A stretch of DNA of 64,000 nucleotides from Pseudoalteromonas phenolica (lineage in GTDB: Bacteria; Pseudomonadota; Gammaproteobacteria; Enterobacterales; Alteromonadaceae). A program made the translations under genes and the position numbers. The stretch lies in NCBI RefSeq assembly GCF_005886345.1, contig NZ_PNEC01000009.1:62001-126000 (forward strand). Direction: 5' to 3'. Within the stretch, counting starts at the first letter, position 1, and each line of letters opens with the position of its first letter. Under the pieces are notes generated by a model that ran no database searches, was not told where the DNA came from, and saw only the letters and a program-made list of their open reading frames with translations. Below are positions 19,233 to 27,588 of this stretch, one piece after another.

Positions 19233-20255
19233 TTAGAAAGCGTTGGCATATTCAATGCGCGATTTTATGCTTGGGTGAGTAGATAAGTACTTACTCCATG
19301 CGCCTTCCTTGTCATTCTCAAGCTCAATGCCTGCTTGCTCAACGATAATTTCTAATGCTTTGGCAAACTCTTTGGGGTCGATACCGTGCTGCTTCATATG
19401 CTGTAGGGCGTATTCGTCCGCCTCTTTTTCCATATCTTGTGAAAAGCGCTGCTGCAAAATTGTTGAGCCTGTACCAAGTAGTACTTCGGCAAAGCCTTCT
19501 AAATCACCAAATATCATGGCAAAAGCGATTGCACCCGCAGCTGCTTGCGCTGCCATACGAATACTATGTTGCTTTTCAACATGACCGATTTCATGAAGCA
19601 ACACAGCTTGCAGTGCTAGAGGGTGCTCTTGCATGCTTTTTACAAGATCATCGGTCACTACGATTTGGCCATGCGGGAGCGCGAAGGCATTCGCACCAAA
19701 GAAGTCAGACTGATAGAAACTCAACTTAAACTGATCTGCTGGTAGAGAGAGTTTTTGCAAACTATCGTCCCAAAGCTTAGTCACTATTTGCTGTTCTTTC
19801 GCTGATAATGTGGTCGGTTCAAGCACTGCTTTTTCGATGGCAAACATAGACTGCTCACCCATTTCTTGCACCACTGCATTGGGCACTAAATCATAGGTTT
19901 GTACAGCGAACTCAGGAACCGCTTTGAATAAAATACCGTAAATTAAAATTGGGCTAAGAATGATGGCGCCAAGAACGGCGAATAGATTTTGCTCTAGCTT
20001 TTCAACCAGCTTTAAACGCTTACGCTTTGTCGGCCAGCGAAATTTCACGTCTTCAGGCAAAAAACGGCTACCAGCGCCGAATGTAATTTCTTGGGATTGG
20101 CCTAAAATCGGCTCACCTAAAACCGTACTCGCAAAGTCGTAGCTTTCTTGTTTGCCACCTTCATGATTTAACATCAGCTTTGAGTCAAATACCACAGCTG
20201 AGCAGGTAACAGCTTTGCTGCTACCTGCCGGATATAAAGTACCTAATATCTTCAT
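19233..20255 (-). CDS. M48-family membrane metallopeptidase
   Basis: Zinc metalloprotease of the M48 (HtpX/Oma1-like) group. The 340-residue protein has an N-terminal ~80-residue domain without a signal peptide and one strong membrane segment (about 93-113). The peptidase domain has HEIGH at residues 221-225 and the third zinc ligand in MEKEADEYALQHM. It is 4 bases downstream of the DUF898 membrane protein gene, so the two are almost certainly translated from one mRNA. This DUF898-M48 pairing suggests the protease acts with, or on, the DUF898 protein. Substrate unknown. Confidence 0.88.
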   Translation of the reverse strand: MKILGTLYPAGSSKAVTCSAVVFDSKLMLNHEGGKQESYDFASTVLGEPILGQSQEITFGAGSRFLPEDVKFRWPTKRKRLKLVEKLEQNLFAVLGAIILSPILIYGILFKAVPEFAVQTYDLVPNAVVQEMGEQSMFAIEKAVLEPTTLSAKEQQIVTKLWDDSLQKLSLPADQFKLSFYQSDFFGANAFALPHGQIVVTDDLVKSMQEHPLALQAVLLHEIGHVEKQHSIRMAAQAAAGAIAFAMIFGDLEGFAEVLLGTGSTILQQRFSQDMEKEADEYALQHMKQHGIDPKEFAKALEIIVEQAGIELENDKEGAWSKYLSTHPSIKSRIEYANAF

Positions 20256-20259
20256 ATGC

Positions 20260-21312
20260 TTAAGTTAGGGAAATATCTACGTCAAACACATTCGCCGCTT
20301 CTTCAGCGAGTGAAGACTGCGACTCTCGATATACTTCTATCACTTGTTCTGCATTCTCAGATAAGGTAATAGTGGTTGCAGCTGCGAGCATTTTCGCTTT
20401 ACGTATTTTTGTCCAAGGGAAGGCAAGGCCAAGCGAGAAAATAATGGCTAGCGCATTTGTTGCTAGTAGTAATGAGTATTCAACGGTATCTAGCTTTGAT
20501 TCAAAAGTCGCCACATCTTCAAGCTGAGCGTTAGCAAAAATATGGTTACGGATCTTACTTTGGTAAATACCTGCAAGTAGGCTGATCGCTAAGAAGTTAA
20601 AACCTAGTGAGATAAACACCATGGCTACGCCAAGAGATCCAGGATCACCGAAACTGCCCATAACGCCAGCGATAATCGCGCTTATCACACCAAAACCAAT
20701 CACGACAATTAAACATCTTAAGACTGCGCCATAGTAGCGGCCTGCTGAAAGCTCAACTTTTAGTGCTTTATTTCCGTATTCAATATTGTTGTGAATATAG
20801 GTGTCGATTTTTTTCATTACCCAAGGCATCGCAATATAAAGCGATAATGCACCGACTATTGGCAGTAACACAAAATGCGTTAGTGCGTCTAAGTAGCTAC
20901 CTTTAAAGCCAAAGCGCACATTGCGGTGACTCGTCATTCTTAAGTTGAAGCGTAGACTTTGATTGATTAACCAAGGTATAGCAGCTGCCCAAATTAAGAA
21001 AAAGGCTACAGCCATTGCTGGGCTGTAAGTACTTAAAGTGATGTATAACGCAAAAATAGCAAAGGCAATAATACGACCTTTAAGGATCTGCATGGGGGTC
21101 GCTAAATAATTGAAGCGATGGCCGTCTATTGAGGTGTGACCATAGAAATACTGCTTTGTTCTTACCGTTGCCCACGCAGAATAAATACCCAATGTGAGAA
21201 TGCTTAGTAAGCAGTTGACCGTCCAAATACCAAAATAGTCTTTCGTATTACCAGTAAATAGGACTTGATGTGTTTTGTGCTCAGGTTGAGCGGATAGCTT
21301 TATTTCTTCCAT
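20260..21312 (-). CDS. DUF898 (YjgN-family) membrane protein
   Basis: Polytopic inner-membrane protein of 350 residues with about seven or eight hydrophobic segments. The DUF898/YjgN family is recognised from the entry motif FTGNTKDYFGIWTVNCLLS (about 20-38), LTLGIYSAWATVRTKQYFYGHT (about 40-61) and a second, similar SLGLAFPWTKIRKAKMLA repeat near residue 300. Molecular function is unknown. It heads a two-gene operon with an M48 peptidase and is divergent from the cupredoxin cluster. Confidence 0.85.
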   Translation of the reverse strand: MEEIKLSAQPEHKTHQVLFTGNTKDYFGIWTVNCLLSILTLGIYSAWATVRTKQYFYGHTSIDGHRFNYLATPMQILKGRIIAFAIFALYITLSTYSPAMAVAFFLIWAAAIPWLINQSLRFNLRMTSHRNVRFGFKGSYLDALTHFVLLPIVGALSLYIAMPWVMKKIDTYIHNNIEYGNKALKVELSAGRYYGAVLRCLIVVIGFGVISAIIAGVMGSFGDPGSLGVAMVFISLGFNFLAISLLAGIYQSKIRNHIFANAQLEDVATFESKLDTVEYSLLLATNALAIIFSLGLAFPWTKIRKAKMLAAATTITLSENAEQVIEVYRESQSSLAEEAANVFDVDISLT

Positions 21313-21508
21313 AAGAATTATCCATGTTGTTGTAAGTCGCGCTTAAAGTATCTTATTTATGCTTAGATTCCAAGAAATTAACGAAGGAAATATAAGGTAA
21401 TTACTTATAATAAGTTAAAAATTTGGTCGATTTAATTCGAAACACTCTTATAGACATTCCATAGATAAAATCCTACCATTTTATTATTTTTGCATTATAA
21501 GTTTTATT

Positions 21509-22156
21509 ATGCCTCGTTTAATCATTCTATTATTTTGCTCGTTCATTTGTGTTTTTGCATCAGCGCAAACCACCATTAAGCTTGTCGATCAATTCAATCA
21601 GCCACTTGAAGATGCGGTGGTAAGCTTTGTGTTGAAAGACGACCAAAATCTAAGCCATGTAAACTCAACTCCTTATATTATGGATCAAGTTAATAAGGCA
21701 TTCTCACCTAATGTTTTATTAGTGCCTAAAGGGGCAATGGTGAGCTTTCCAAATAGCGATGATATTCGACATCATGTGTACTCGTTTTCTGAGGCTAAAA
21801 CATTCGAGCTAAAGCTTTATCATGGTCAGCCAAAAGCACCGCTAGATTTTCCTGAATCCGGTATAGTGGTACTTGGCTGTAATATTCATGATTCGATGGT
21901 GGGCTACATTTATGTTTATGATGATAAGCCTGCAATGAAAACCTCTTCGCAAGGCTTGGTGACTATGCCATATGCAAGAGAGCATATTGAGGCGATTACC
22001 TTTTGGCACGCGAGAGCAAAGATTGGTGTTGATCGTCTTCGTACAATCAAAATAGATGATTTAAAGTTTGTTGATGACAATATAAAGCTCATACTTGAAG
22101 TTAATCCGCCTGAGAAAAGAGATAGCTTCGAAAATCTATTTTCTGATTTAACTTAA
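21509..22156 (+). CDS. Secreted cupredoxin-like protein (annotated elsewhere as methylamine utilization protein)
   Basis: Exported protein of 215 residues with a signal peptide (about 1-19, ending ASA). The core resembles plastocyanin/azurin: a His in SDDIRHHVYSF (about 90-100) and a Cys-x-x-His-x-x-Met loop, GCNIHDSMVGYI (about 130-141), which together supply the His/Cys/His/Met set of a type 1 copper centre. An N-terminal carboxypeptidase-regulatory-like beta domain (TIKLVDQFNQPLEDAVV) precedes it. Similar proteins are often named methylamine utilization protein, but nothing here indicates methylamine metabolism. It is first in a cluster with DUF3034 and a globin. Confidence 0.8.
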   Translation: MPRLIILLFCSFICVFASAQTTIKLVDQFNQPLEDAVVSFVLKDDQNLSHVNSTPYIMDQVNKAFSPNVLLVPKGAMVSFPNSDDIRHHVYSFSEAKTFELKLYHGQPKAPLDFPESGIVVLGCNIHDSMVGYIYVYDDKPAMKTSSQGLVTMPYAREHIEAITFWHARAKIGVDRLRTIKIDDLKFVDDNIKLILEVNPPEKRDSFENLFSDLT

Positions 22157-22167
22157 GGTGATAAGTG

Positions 22168-23001
22168 ATGAAAATAACGATTGCTAGCTTTCTGTTATTT
22201 ATCTTTCTCTCGGTGAGCTTTAGAGCACAAGCGAATGGTAAATTACTTGGTACACCGGGCGTATCTCAAGTTGAAGGGGGGGCGGGGGGCGGTTTGGTTC
22301 CTTGGGCACAATTAGCGGGCTATGCGACAGAAGATGAGTGGGCAGTATCAGGGTTTTGCACTAAAGCCAATGTGGACGATTTCTCTTTAAATGTGTGTGG
22401 CGCGCAAGCAAATTTTTTCGACAGGTTTGAGTTCAGTTACGCTGAGCAAAATTTTAAGATTAATCCTTTAAATACCGAGCTTTCACAAAGTATTATCGGT
22501 GCTAAGGTCAGGCTGTATGGTGACTTGATTTATAGTCAATGGCCGCAACTGGCATTTGGTTTGCAACATAAAAAACTTGATACTCCTTCTATTGCCAAAG
22601 CGATGGGCGCAACTGAAACAGCAGGCTATGACTATTATCTGTCTGCCAGTAAATTACATTTAGGTGCGGCATTTGGGTATAACCTTTTATGGAATACCAC
22701 GTTACGCCGCACTTCTGCAAATGAAATGGGATTACTCGGCTTTGGCTCGGTTGATCACTGTCGTAGTTTACAGCTTGAGTTATCGTCGGCAGTTTTGCTC
22801 AATCAGCATTTAGCGGTGGGCGTTGAGTATCGTCAAAAGCCAGATAACCTAGGCTTGCAAGAAAGCAATTGGCGCGATGTGTTTGTGGCATGGTTTCCTA
22901 ACAAGCATATCAGTGTGACGGCGGCATATATTGATTTAGGTACAATTGCAGCATTACCAAAACAAACGGGTTGGTATTTATCAATGACAGGATATTTTTA
23001 A
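22168..23001 (+). CDS. DUF3034-family outer-membrane-like protein
   Basis: Exported protein of about 277 residues with a signal peptide (about 1-22) and alternating hydrophobic strands, consistent with a small beta barrel. The DUF3034 start pattern GKLLGTPGVSQVEGGAGGGL directly follows the signal peptide. It ends with an aromatic residue (GYF), as outer-membrane barrels do. I chose the ATG at 22168 over GTG at 22165, since AAGGTG lies 8 bases upstream. Function unknown. It is 11 bases after the cupredoxin gene and 2 bases before the globin gene. Confidence 0.78.
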   Translation: MKITIASFLLFIFLSVSFRAQANGKLLGTPGVSQVEGGAGGGLVPWAQLAGYATEDEWAVSGFCTKANVDDFSLNVCGAQANFFDRFEFSYAEQNFKINPLNTELSQSIIGAKVRLYGDLIYSQWPQLAFGLQHKKLDTPSIAKAMGATETAGYDYYLSASKLHLGAAFGYNLLWNTTLRRTSANEMGLLGFGSVDHCRSLQLELSSAVLLNQHLAVGVEYRQKPDNLGLQESNWRDVFVAWFPNKHISVTAAYIDLGTIAALPKQTGWYLSMTGYF

Positions 23002-23003
23002 CA

Positions 23004-23429
23004 ATGAGCAGAGTGTTTTTAGTCATCAGCCTTGTGTTGCTGATTAGCTTTTGCGGATGTGCTACAAAGCCTGAATCTTCCTTATATCAGCAACTTGGTG
23101 CCGAGCATGGAATAGAGCAGATTGTTGATGCGTTTATTAATCGTATTGCGAAGGATAAAACGATTTTACCGTACTTTGCTAAATCGAGCGTCAGTCACTT
23201 TAGGGCTGGTTTTATTTCTCATATGTGTGAAATCAGCGGTGGACCTTGCAAATATACAGGAGACTCTATGGTGGATATTCACACTGGCATGAATATCAAT
23301 GAAGCAGACTTTAATCGTGTTGTCGAGCTATTGGTATTAGCGATGGAAGATGCAGGGGTCAGTTATCGTGAGCAAAACCGGGTACTTGCCAAGCTAGCAC
23401 CTTTTAGAGGTGAAGTGATTAAGCGTTAA
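23004..23429 (+). CDS. Truncated haemoglobin (group I) lipoprotein
   Basis: Globin of the truncated group I type carried on a lipoprotein signal: hydrophobic stretch then SFCGC (lipid-modified Cys at about residue 19 or 21). The globin part starts at LYQQLGAEHGIEQIVDAF (about 30-47). The probable proximal haem His is in VDIHTGMNI (about 95-103), and YFAKSS carries the usual distal-helix Phe. The start is the ATG 2 bases after the DUF3034 stop. A periplasmic, membrane-tethered globin beside a cupredoxin suggests chemistry of O2, NO or electron transfer at the envelope; this is inference. Confidence 0.82.
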   Translation: MSRVFLVISLVLLISFCGCATKPESSLYQQLGAEHGIEQIVDAFINRIAKDKTILPYFAKSSVSHFRAGFISHMCEISGGPCKYTGDSMVDIHTGMNINEADFNRVVELLVLAMEDAGVSYREQNRVLAKLAPFRGEVIKR

Positions 23430-23552
23430 TCTCTGTATTTCTTTGAGTGAGCAAAGAGCTAACAGTCAATGTATGAAAGTTCAGGCTCATTGCCCTTTAT
23501 TCAAACACATGTTCTATACTCTTCATGTGGTTAAATTTTTAGAGAAAGGTGC

Positions 23553-24287
23553 ATGTCGGGATTGTTGCTCAATACATATATACTTTCTATCAGTTTACAA
23601 CTCTCTGCACCTAATATTCAGTGGTATACCGAAGATTACCCGCCTTTTAACTATCAAAGCCAAGGTCAGTTACATGGACTTGCTTTTAATGTGCTCCGCA
23701 CAGCGTATCAAAACCTTGATTGGCACATGGATGCGTCAAATATCATGCTAACCCCATGGCCGCGTGCTTATAAGGCGTTACAGCAACAAGAAAACAGCTG
23801 TGTATTTTCGATGACTTATACAGAATCTCGAGCAAAGTTATTTAATTTTGTAGGTTTGGTGATACCCAATACAGTTGCTGTGATTGCACATAAAAATAGT
23901 GGCATCTCGATTGAACAGTTAAAACGAGATAAAGCATTAACTTTTGGTGTTGTTAAAAACGATATTGGTCATCAGTCTTTGTTAAATTACGGTATACCTG
24001 AATCTCAATTTGTTTATTTGAAAACAGGCCTTGAACTAGTAAGAATGGTTGATTATAAGCGGGTTGATTTGATTGCATATGGTGATGCGATTGCGCGTTA
24101 CCAATTTAAGCGTGCAAAAATAGACCCTCAAAATTATCGTTTGTTACTCCCTTTACTAGAATCAAAGCTTGGGTATGCATGTAATAAGAGTGTGCCGCAA
24201 ACACTAATTCAGCGATTAGATAAAGCCATCAAAGCTGCTGTTTTAGCGCAACCTGAGTTATTGCAATATCATGATGCCGTAGAATGA
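23553..24287 (+). CDS. Extracellular solute-binding protein, SBP_bac_3 type
   Basis: Periplasmic binding-protein-like polypeptide of 244 residues with a short hydrophobic N-terminus (about 1-17) and the family entry IQWYTEDYPPFNY (about 22-34), then AYKALQQQENSCVFSMTYTESR (about 70-91). An AGAAAGG ribosome-binding site precedes the ATG. No permease or ATPase genes are adjacent. Such orphan family members in marine gammaproteobacteria are often sensory or accessory rather than uptake proteins. Ligand unknown. Confidence 0.8.
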   Translation: MSGLLLNTYILSISLQLSAPNIQWYTEDYPPFNYQSQGQLHGLAFNVLRTAYQNLDWHMDASNIMLTPWPRAYKALQQQENSCVFSMTYTESRAKLFNFVGLVIPNTVAVIAHKNSGISIEQLKRDKALTFGVVKNDIGHQSLLNYGIPESQFVYLKTGLELVRMVDYKRVDLIAYGDAIARYQFKRAKIDPQNYRLLLPLLESKLGYACNKSVPQTLIQRLDKAIKAAVLAQPELLQYHDAVE

Positions 24288-24506
24288 AGAGGGAAGTTGA
24301 AAACCGCTTAACCTCCAAATTTGACCGTTTAATTATTTACATTAATAAAACATTTGCATCTGGATGCTAACGTTGGCATAGTCTATTCAGGTTACAAAGT
24401 TATAATGGAAGCACCTACCTTGAGGGATTGAGGCCCACATAAATCGGAACATATGTGTCATTTCTTTGTGTCATTTTTTATTAGGATATTAATTAGGGTT
24501 CTAATT

Positions 24507-26168
24507 ATGCTAAAGATGCCACACACTTTTCTTTCTATTTTTGCGTTCTCAGCAACAACACTGGCTACTCAAGTTGAAGCTAATAGCTGTGAAGGTGAAC
24601 TATTTTCTATTAACTCTGGTCGCGGTGCTCCAGGTGTTTTATTTAGCCTGCAAGAGCAAGATAAAACAGCTAAAGCGCTTTCAATGGCCGAATTTAGCTC
24701 AGCCGCTATGGCTTATGATTCAACATTAAACCGTATGTACTATGCGTCTTCACCAATCCCTTTTGAATATAAAGTGGATTTGAGTGAGCTTGACGCTCCA
24801 GAAGAAGTACTTGCGCAAATTCCGGTTCAGGGCGATCGATTTAAATATAGCAGACTTGCTTATTATGACTTTGCAACTAAAACACATCACAGAATAAATG
24901 GTACAACAAAATCTGTGATTGGTATGGCGTATGATGCTGAAAATGATCAGCTCATAGCCAATAGCTATGACAAATTGTATAGCATCAATAAATTAGATGG
25001 CAGTGCAACTGCGCTAATGCATTTTGATAACACTGATGGCCAGTATCGTGGCGATTTAGTGTTTAAAGATGGTGAGCTGTACTTAGTGACCTCTAGCTCG
25101 GTTTATTTGATAGACCGCACAGATCCAGAAAATTACAGCATGAGTAAATTGTCGGATCATAACCTTATCGCTGTGACAGGTGCTACTTTGGCGCAAAATG
25201 GCGATATGCTGATCAGTCGCACAGTCATTAATGATCATGGGCATAAAAACCAATCTAAGCTTTATAAGCTTAACCCACACACCGGTGGCACTTGCTTGGT
25301 TGCAACACTACCACTTCGTATCAATGATTTAGCTACCAATACCGACAGTGCTGTGGCGTGTTATAGCCAAGATCCTTGTGCACTAGATAACAAAATCACG
25401 CTTATCTCAAATAGTATTTTTAAAGATTTGGATCATAAGTGGCGCACTTATAGCTTTGGTGATACGAATTTTTATGACCCAGCTGTATTTACCTCCGCTC
25501 CCACATTTAATGGTGGTCACGGTGGTGTAAACCGCGTGAAGAATGTCGCGCCAAATTCGTTTGAGGTTGCTTTTAAAGAATGGAATTACTTAGACCAAGT
25601 ACACCCTTGGAAAGAGTCGTTTGATTATATGGCCCTTGAGCAAGGTCGTTATACGATGGCTGATGGTACTGTATTAGAAGTGGGGAGTTTCGAATTAGAT
25701 GGTACGAAAACATTTAAAGACATCAGCTTTGCAGAAGGTTTTGCGAATAACCCATATGTATTCTTGCAAGTACAAACTTATGAGGGTGGTCACACGATTG
25801 CGACTCGTGTGAAAGACATCTCAAATACTGGCTTTAAAGCTGCATTTTTCGAACAAGATACACTGAATGAAGGGCATACTACAGAAGTAGTGTCCTACAT
25901 TGCCATTGTGCCAGGTACAGGATCAACGGGGTCACTTGAAACGCAATCAGGCAGCAAAGCTTATAGCCTATTCAGTGCGGATATAGATCATAACGGTGGT
26001 CAAATTGGTGAACATTTCTATGTGTTAGCTGAAGAGACATCTAAAGACTCTGAAACAGCGCATACAATGGAGACACTCCATGTTCTGGATGTTGCAGGCG
26101 TTAGCCTAGTTCAGCAAGTGAGTAGTAATGGTGGTGATAACTTAAGTATACGTCGTATTCAGCAGTAA
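24507..26168 (+). CDS. Secreted protein with propeller-like N-terminus and tandem C-terminal repeats
   Basis: Hypothetical exported protein, about 553 residues from the ATG at 24507 (MLKMPHTFL, followed by a clear signal peptide ending VEA). An upstream ATG at 24453 would add an unlikely hydrophobic extension. Residues about 30-290 show repeated short D-G/Y-type strands (NSYDKLYSINKLDGSATAL, VYLIDRTDP), suggesting a beta-propeller. The C-terminal half holds two related ~100-residue repeats with the pattern T..GGH....RVK......F..AF.E...L...H..E...Y.A...G, and a weaker third. This is reminiscent of H-type-lectin-like surface domains, but I cannot confirm that. A terminator follows at 26188-26217. 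Confidence 0.65.
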   Translation: MLKMPHTFLSIFAFSATTLATQVEANSCEGELFSINSGRGAPGVLFSLQEQDKTAKALSMAEFSSAAMAYDSTLNRMYYASSPIPFEYKVDLSELDAPEEVLAQIPVQGDRFKYSRLAYYDFATKTHHRINGTTKSVIGMAYDAENDQLIANSYDKLYSINKLDGSATALMHFDNTDGQYRGDLVFKDGELYLVTSSSVYLIDRTDPENYSMSKLSDHNLIAVTGATLAQNGDMLISRTVINDHGHKNQSKLYKLNPHTGGTCLVATLPLRINDLATNTDSAVACYSQDPCALDNKITLISNSIFKDLDHKWRTYSFGDTNFYDPAVFTSAPTFNGGHGGVNRVKNVAPNSFEVAFKEWNYLDQVHPWKESFDYMALEQGRYTMADGTVLEVGSFELDGTKTFKDISFAEGFANNPYVFLQVQTYEGGHTIATRVKDISNTGFKAAFFEQDTLNEGHTTEVVSYIAIVPGTGSTGSLETQSGSKAYSLFSADIDHNGGQIGEHFYVLAEETSKDSETAHTMETLHVLDVAGVSLVQQVSSNGGDNLSIRRIQQ

Positions 26169-26187
26169 TTATCTCTCGTAATTTAAA

Positions 26188-26217
26188 TGAAAAGCCAGTG
26201 TTTACACTGGCTTTTTT
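26188..26217 (+). terminator. Terminator after the secreted repeat protein
   Basis: Stem AGCCAGTGT / ACACTGGCT with T-run after and A-run before; possibly bidirectional between convergent genes. Confidence 0.9.
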
Positions 26218-26249
26218 TGTGTGCGCTTGTTAACTAAATAAATAAAGGG

Positions 26250-27542
26250 TTAGTCACTACGATGCTTGAAGCTAAAACTTTGCTCTTTTACTGGTTTGCC
26301 ACTGCCATCGGTTGGTGTTGAATAAAATTGTACTTTCATTTCATCTGCTTGATTATCCAGCTCTATGTGAGCAAAGCCCCAGGTAAAACTCTTCGACCAC
26401 ACTAAGTCATATTCTGGATAACGCTTTTCTTGCTGCTCGGCAAAGGGGGTATGCGTGCCACGCATTTTTGAAGCTGCGCCACTGATGATAAGTGGTAGCT
26501 TAGGTTTGTTATTGCTCGGCAGTAAGCGTGAGCAATCATCGGTAAGCAGCTCTAAGTCGTGCTCATGACCTGCAATGTAAGCGTCGGCATGTTGACACAA
26601 CTCTGGCAAAATTAAACGGCGCAATACATGGCCCTCATCGTACTTGGTGCCGCCTATTGACCATAAGATATGGTGGCCGTAAACAATTTTCCATTTAGCT
26701 GTTGAATTTTTTAAGCCTTTGGCAAGCCAAGCAAGCTGCTTGTGATCTTCTCCATTTACAGGCTCTTCATGTTTTTCAATGTCTTCCACACTGGCAGCAC
26801 CAGATGCCAAAGCTGAGGCGAGTCCTTGCTCTGAGCCATCGGGTAGTAGTGGTACTTCATAGTAGTGTTGACCCGACAGCAACATATTGGTGTCGAGTAC
26901 AAAAAACTCCACATCATTACCAGGCGAGCCTTTTTTATAGCTGTAATAGCCGTCCTCAGCCATATAAAAGTTAGGCTGTGTTTTCATCCATTCTGTTTGC
27001 AGCGCAACGCCTTTACGAGAGGTTTTCCAATCGTGATTACCGAGCGCAGAGTAAACAACAAGATCCGGTTTTTGATCAAATAAAGGCTGTAATGGTGCTT
27101 TGATCAGATTGTTCATACGTTGTTGATCGTCTTTACCATCTTTTGCACCTGCGCCATCGGGATAAATGTTGTCGCCCAGCTGAATGCCAAACTGGCACTC
27201 TGCGGTTTTACAAAATTCAGCCATGGCTTTACCGACAGGCAACGCACCGCCTTGCTCTGTGGCTATATTTGTACCTGGATAAATATAAATAGGTGCATGG
27301 CCAAATTCGTCAATCGGGCGGTGCTCAGCAAGCCAGTCGGCTTTTTCTGCTGCGATAAACTCCTCTTTTGTTTTCGGTTTATCAATGTGCTTTTGTTTTG
27401 GGTAATCGACATGGTAGCCGCCATCTCCAAAAGCTAAAAAGGCGATATTTTGCTGTGTGTCTTTAGCGTTTAGCGCAACTGAGCTACAACCGACCGTAAG
27501 CAAAGTGGCTGTGATGAGTGAGGTTAACTGAGACTTTTTCAT
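26250..27542 (-). CDS. Metallophosphoesterase lipoprotein (acid-phosphatase-like)
   Basis: Exported calcineurin-like phosphoesterase of 430 residues. The lipobox TVGCS places the lipid Cys at about residue 19. Metal-binding motifs appear in order: FGDGGYH (about 37-43), QLGDNIYPDG (about 122-131), GNHDW (about 168-172), YGHHILWS (about 289-296) and AGHEHDLE (about 326-333). The set resembles purple-acid-phosphatase-like enzymes that release phosphate from organic esters. It is transcribed just after the TonB-dependent receptor (46-base gap), suggesting the receptor imports a product or substrate of this enzyme. Confidence 0.9.
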   Translation of the reverse strand: MKKSQLTSLITATLLTVGCSSVALNAKDTQQNIAFLAFGDGGYHVDYPKQKHIDKPKTKEEFIAAEKADWLAEHRPIDEFGHAPIYIYPGTNIATEQGGALPVGKAMAEFCKTAECQFGIQLGDNIYPDGAGAKDGKDDQQRMNNLIKAPLQPLFDQKPDLVVYSALGNHDWKTSRKGVALQTEWMKTQPNFYMAEDGYYSYKKGSPGNDVEFFVLDTNMLLSGQHYYEVPLLPDGSEQGLASALASGAASVEDIEKHEEPVNGEDHKQLAWLAKGLKNSTAKWKIVYGHHILWSIGGTKYDEGHVLRRLILPELCQHADAYIAGHEHDLELLTDDCSRLLPSNNKPKLPLIISGAASKMRGTHTPFAEQQEKRYPEYDLVWSKSFTWGFAHIELDNQADEMKVQFYSTPTDGSGKPVKEQSFSFKHRSD

Positions 27543-27588
27543 ACTGCTGCCGCAAGCTTTTTACTTGCGGCTCCATAAAGTTAAAAAT

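Noticed and set aside
21509..22156. Methylamine utilisation gene
   Set aside because: Only a cupredoxin-like fold supports the name; no methylamine dehydrogenase or maturation genes are present.
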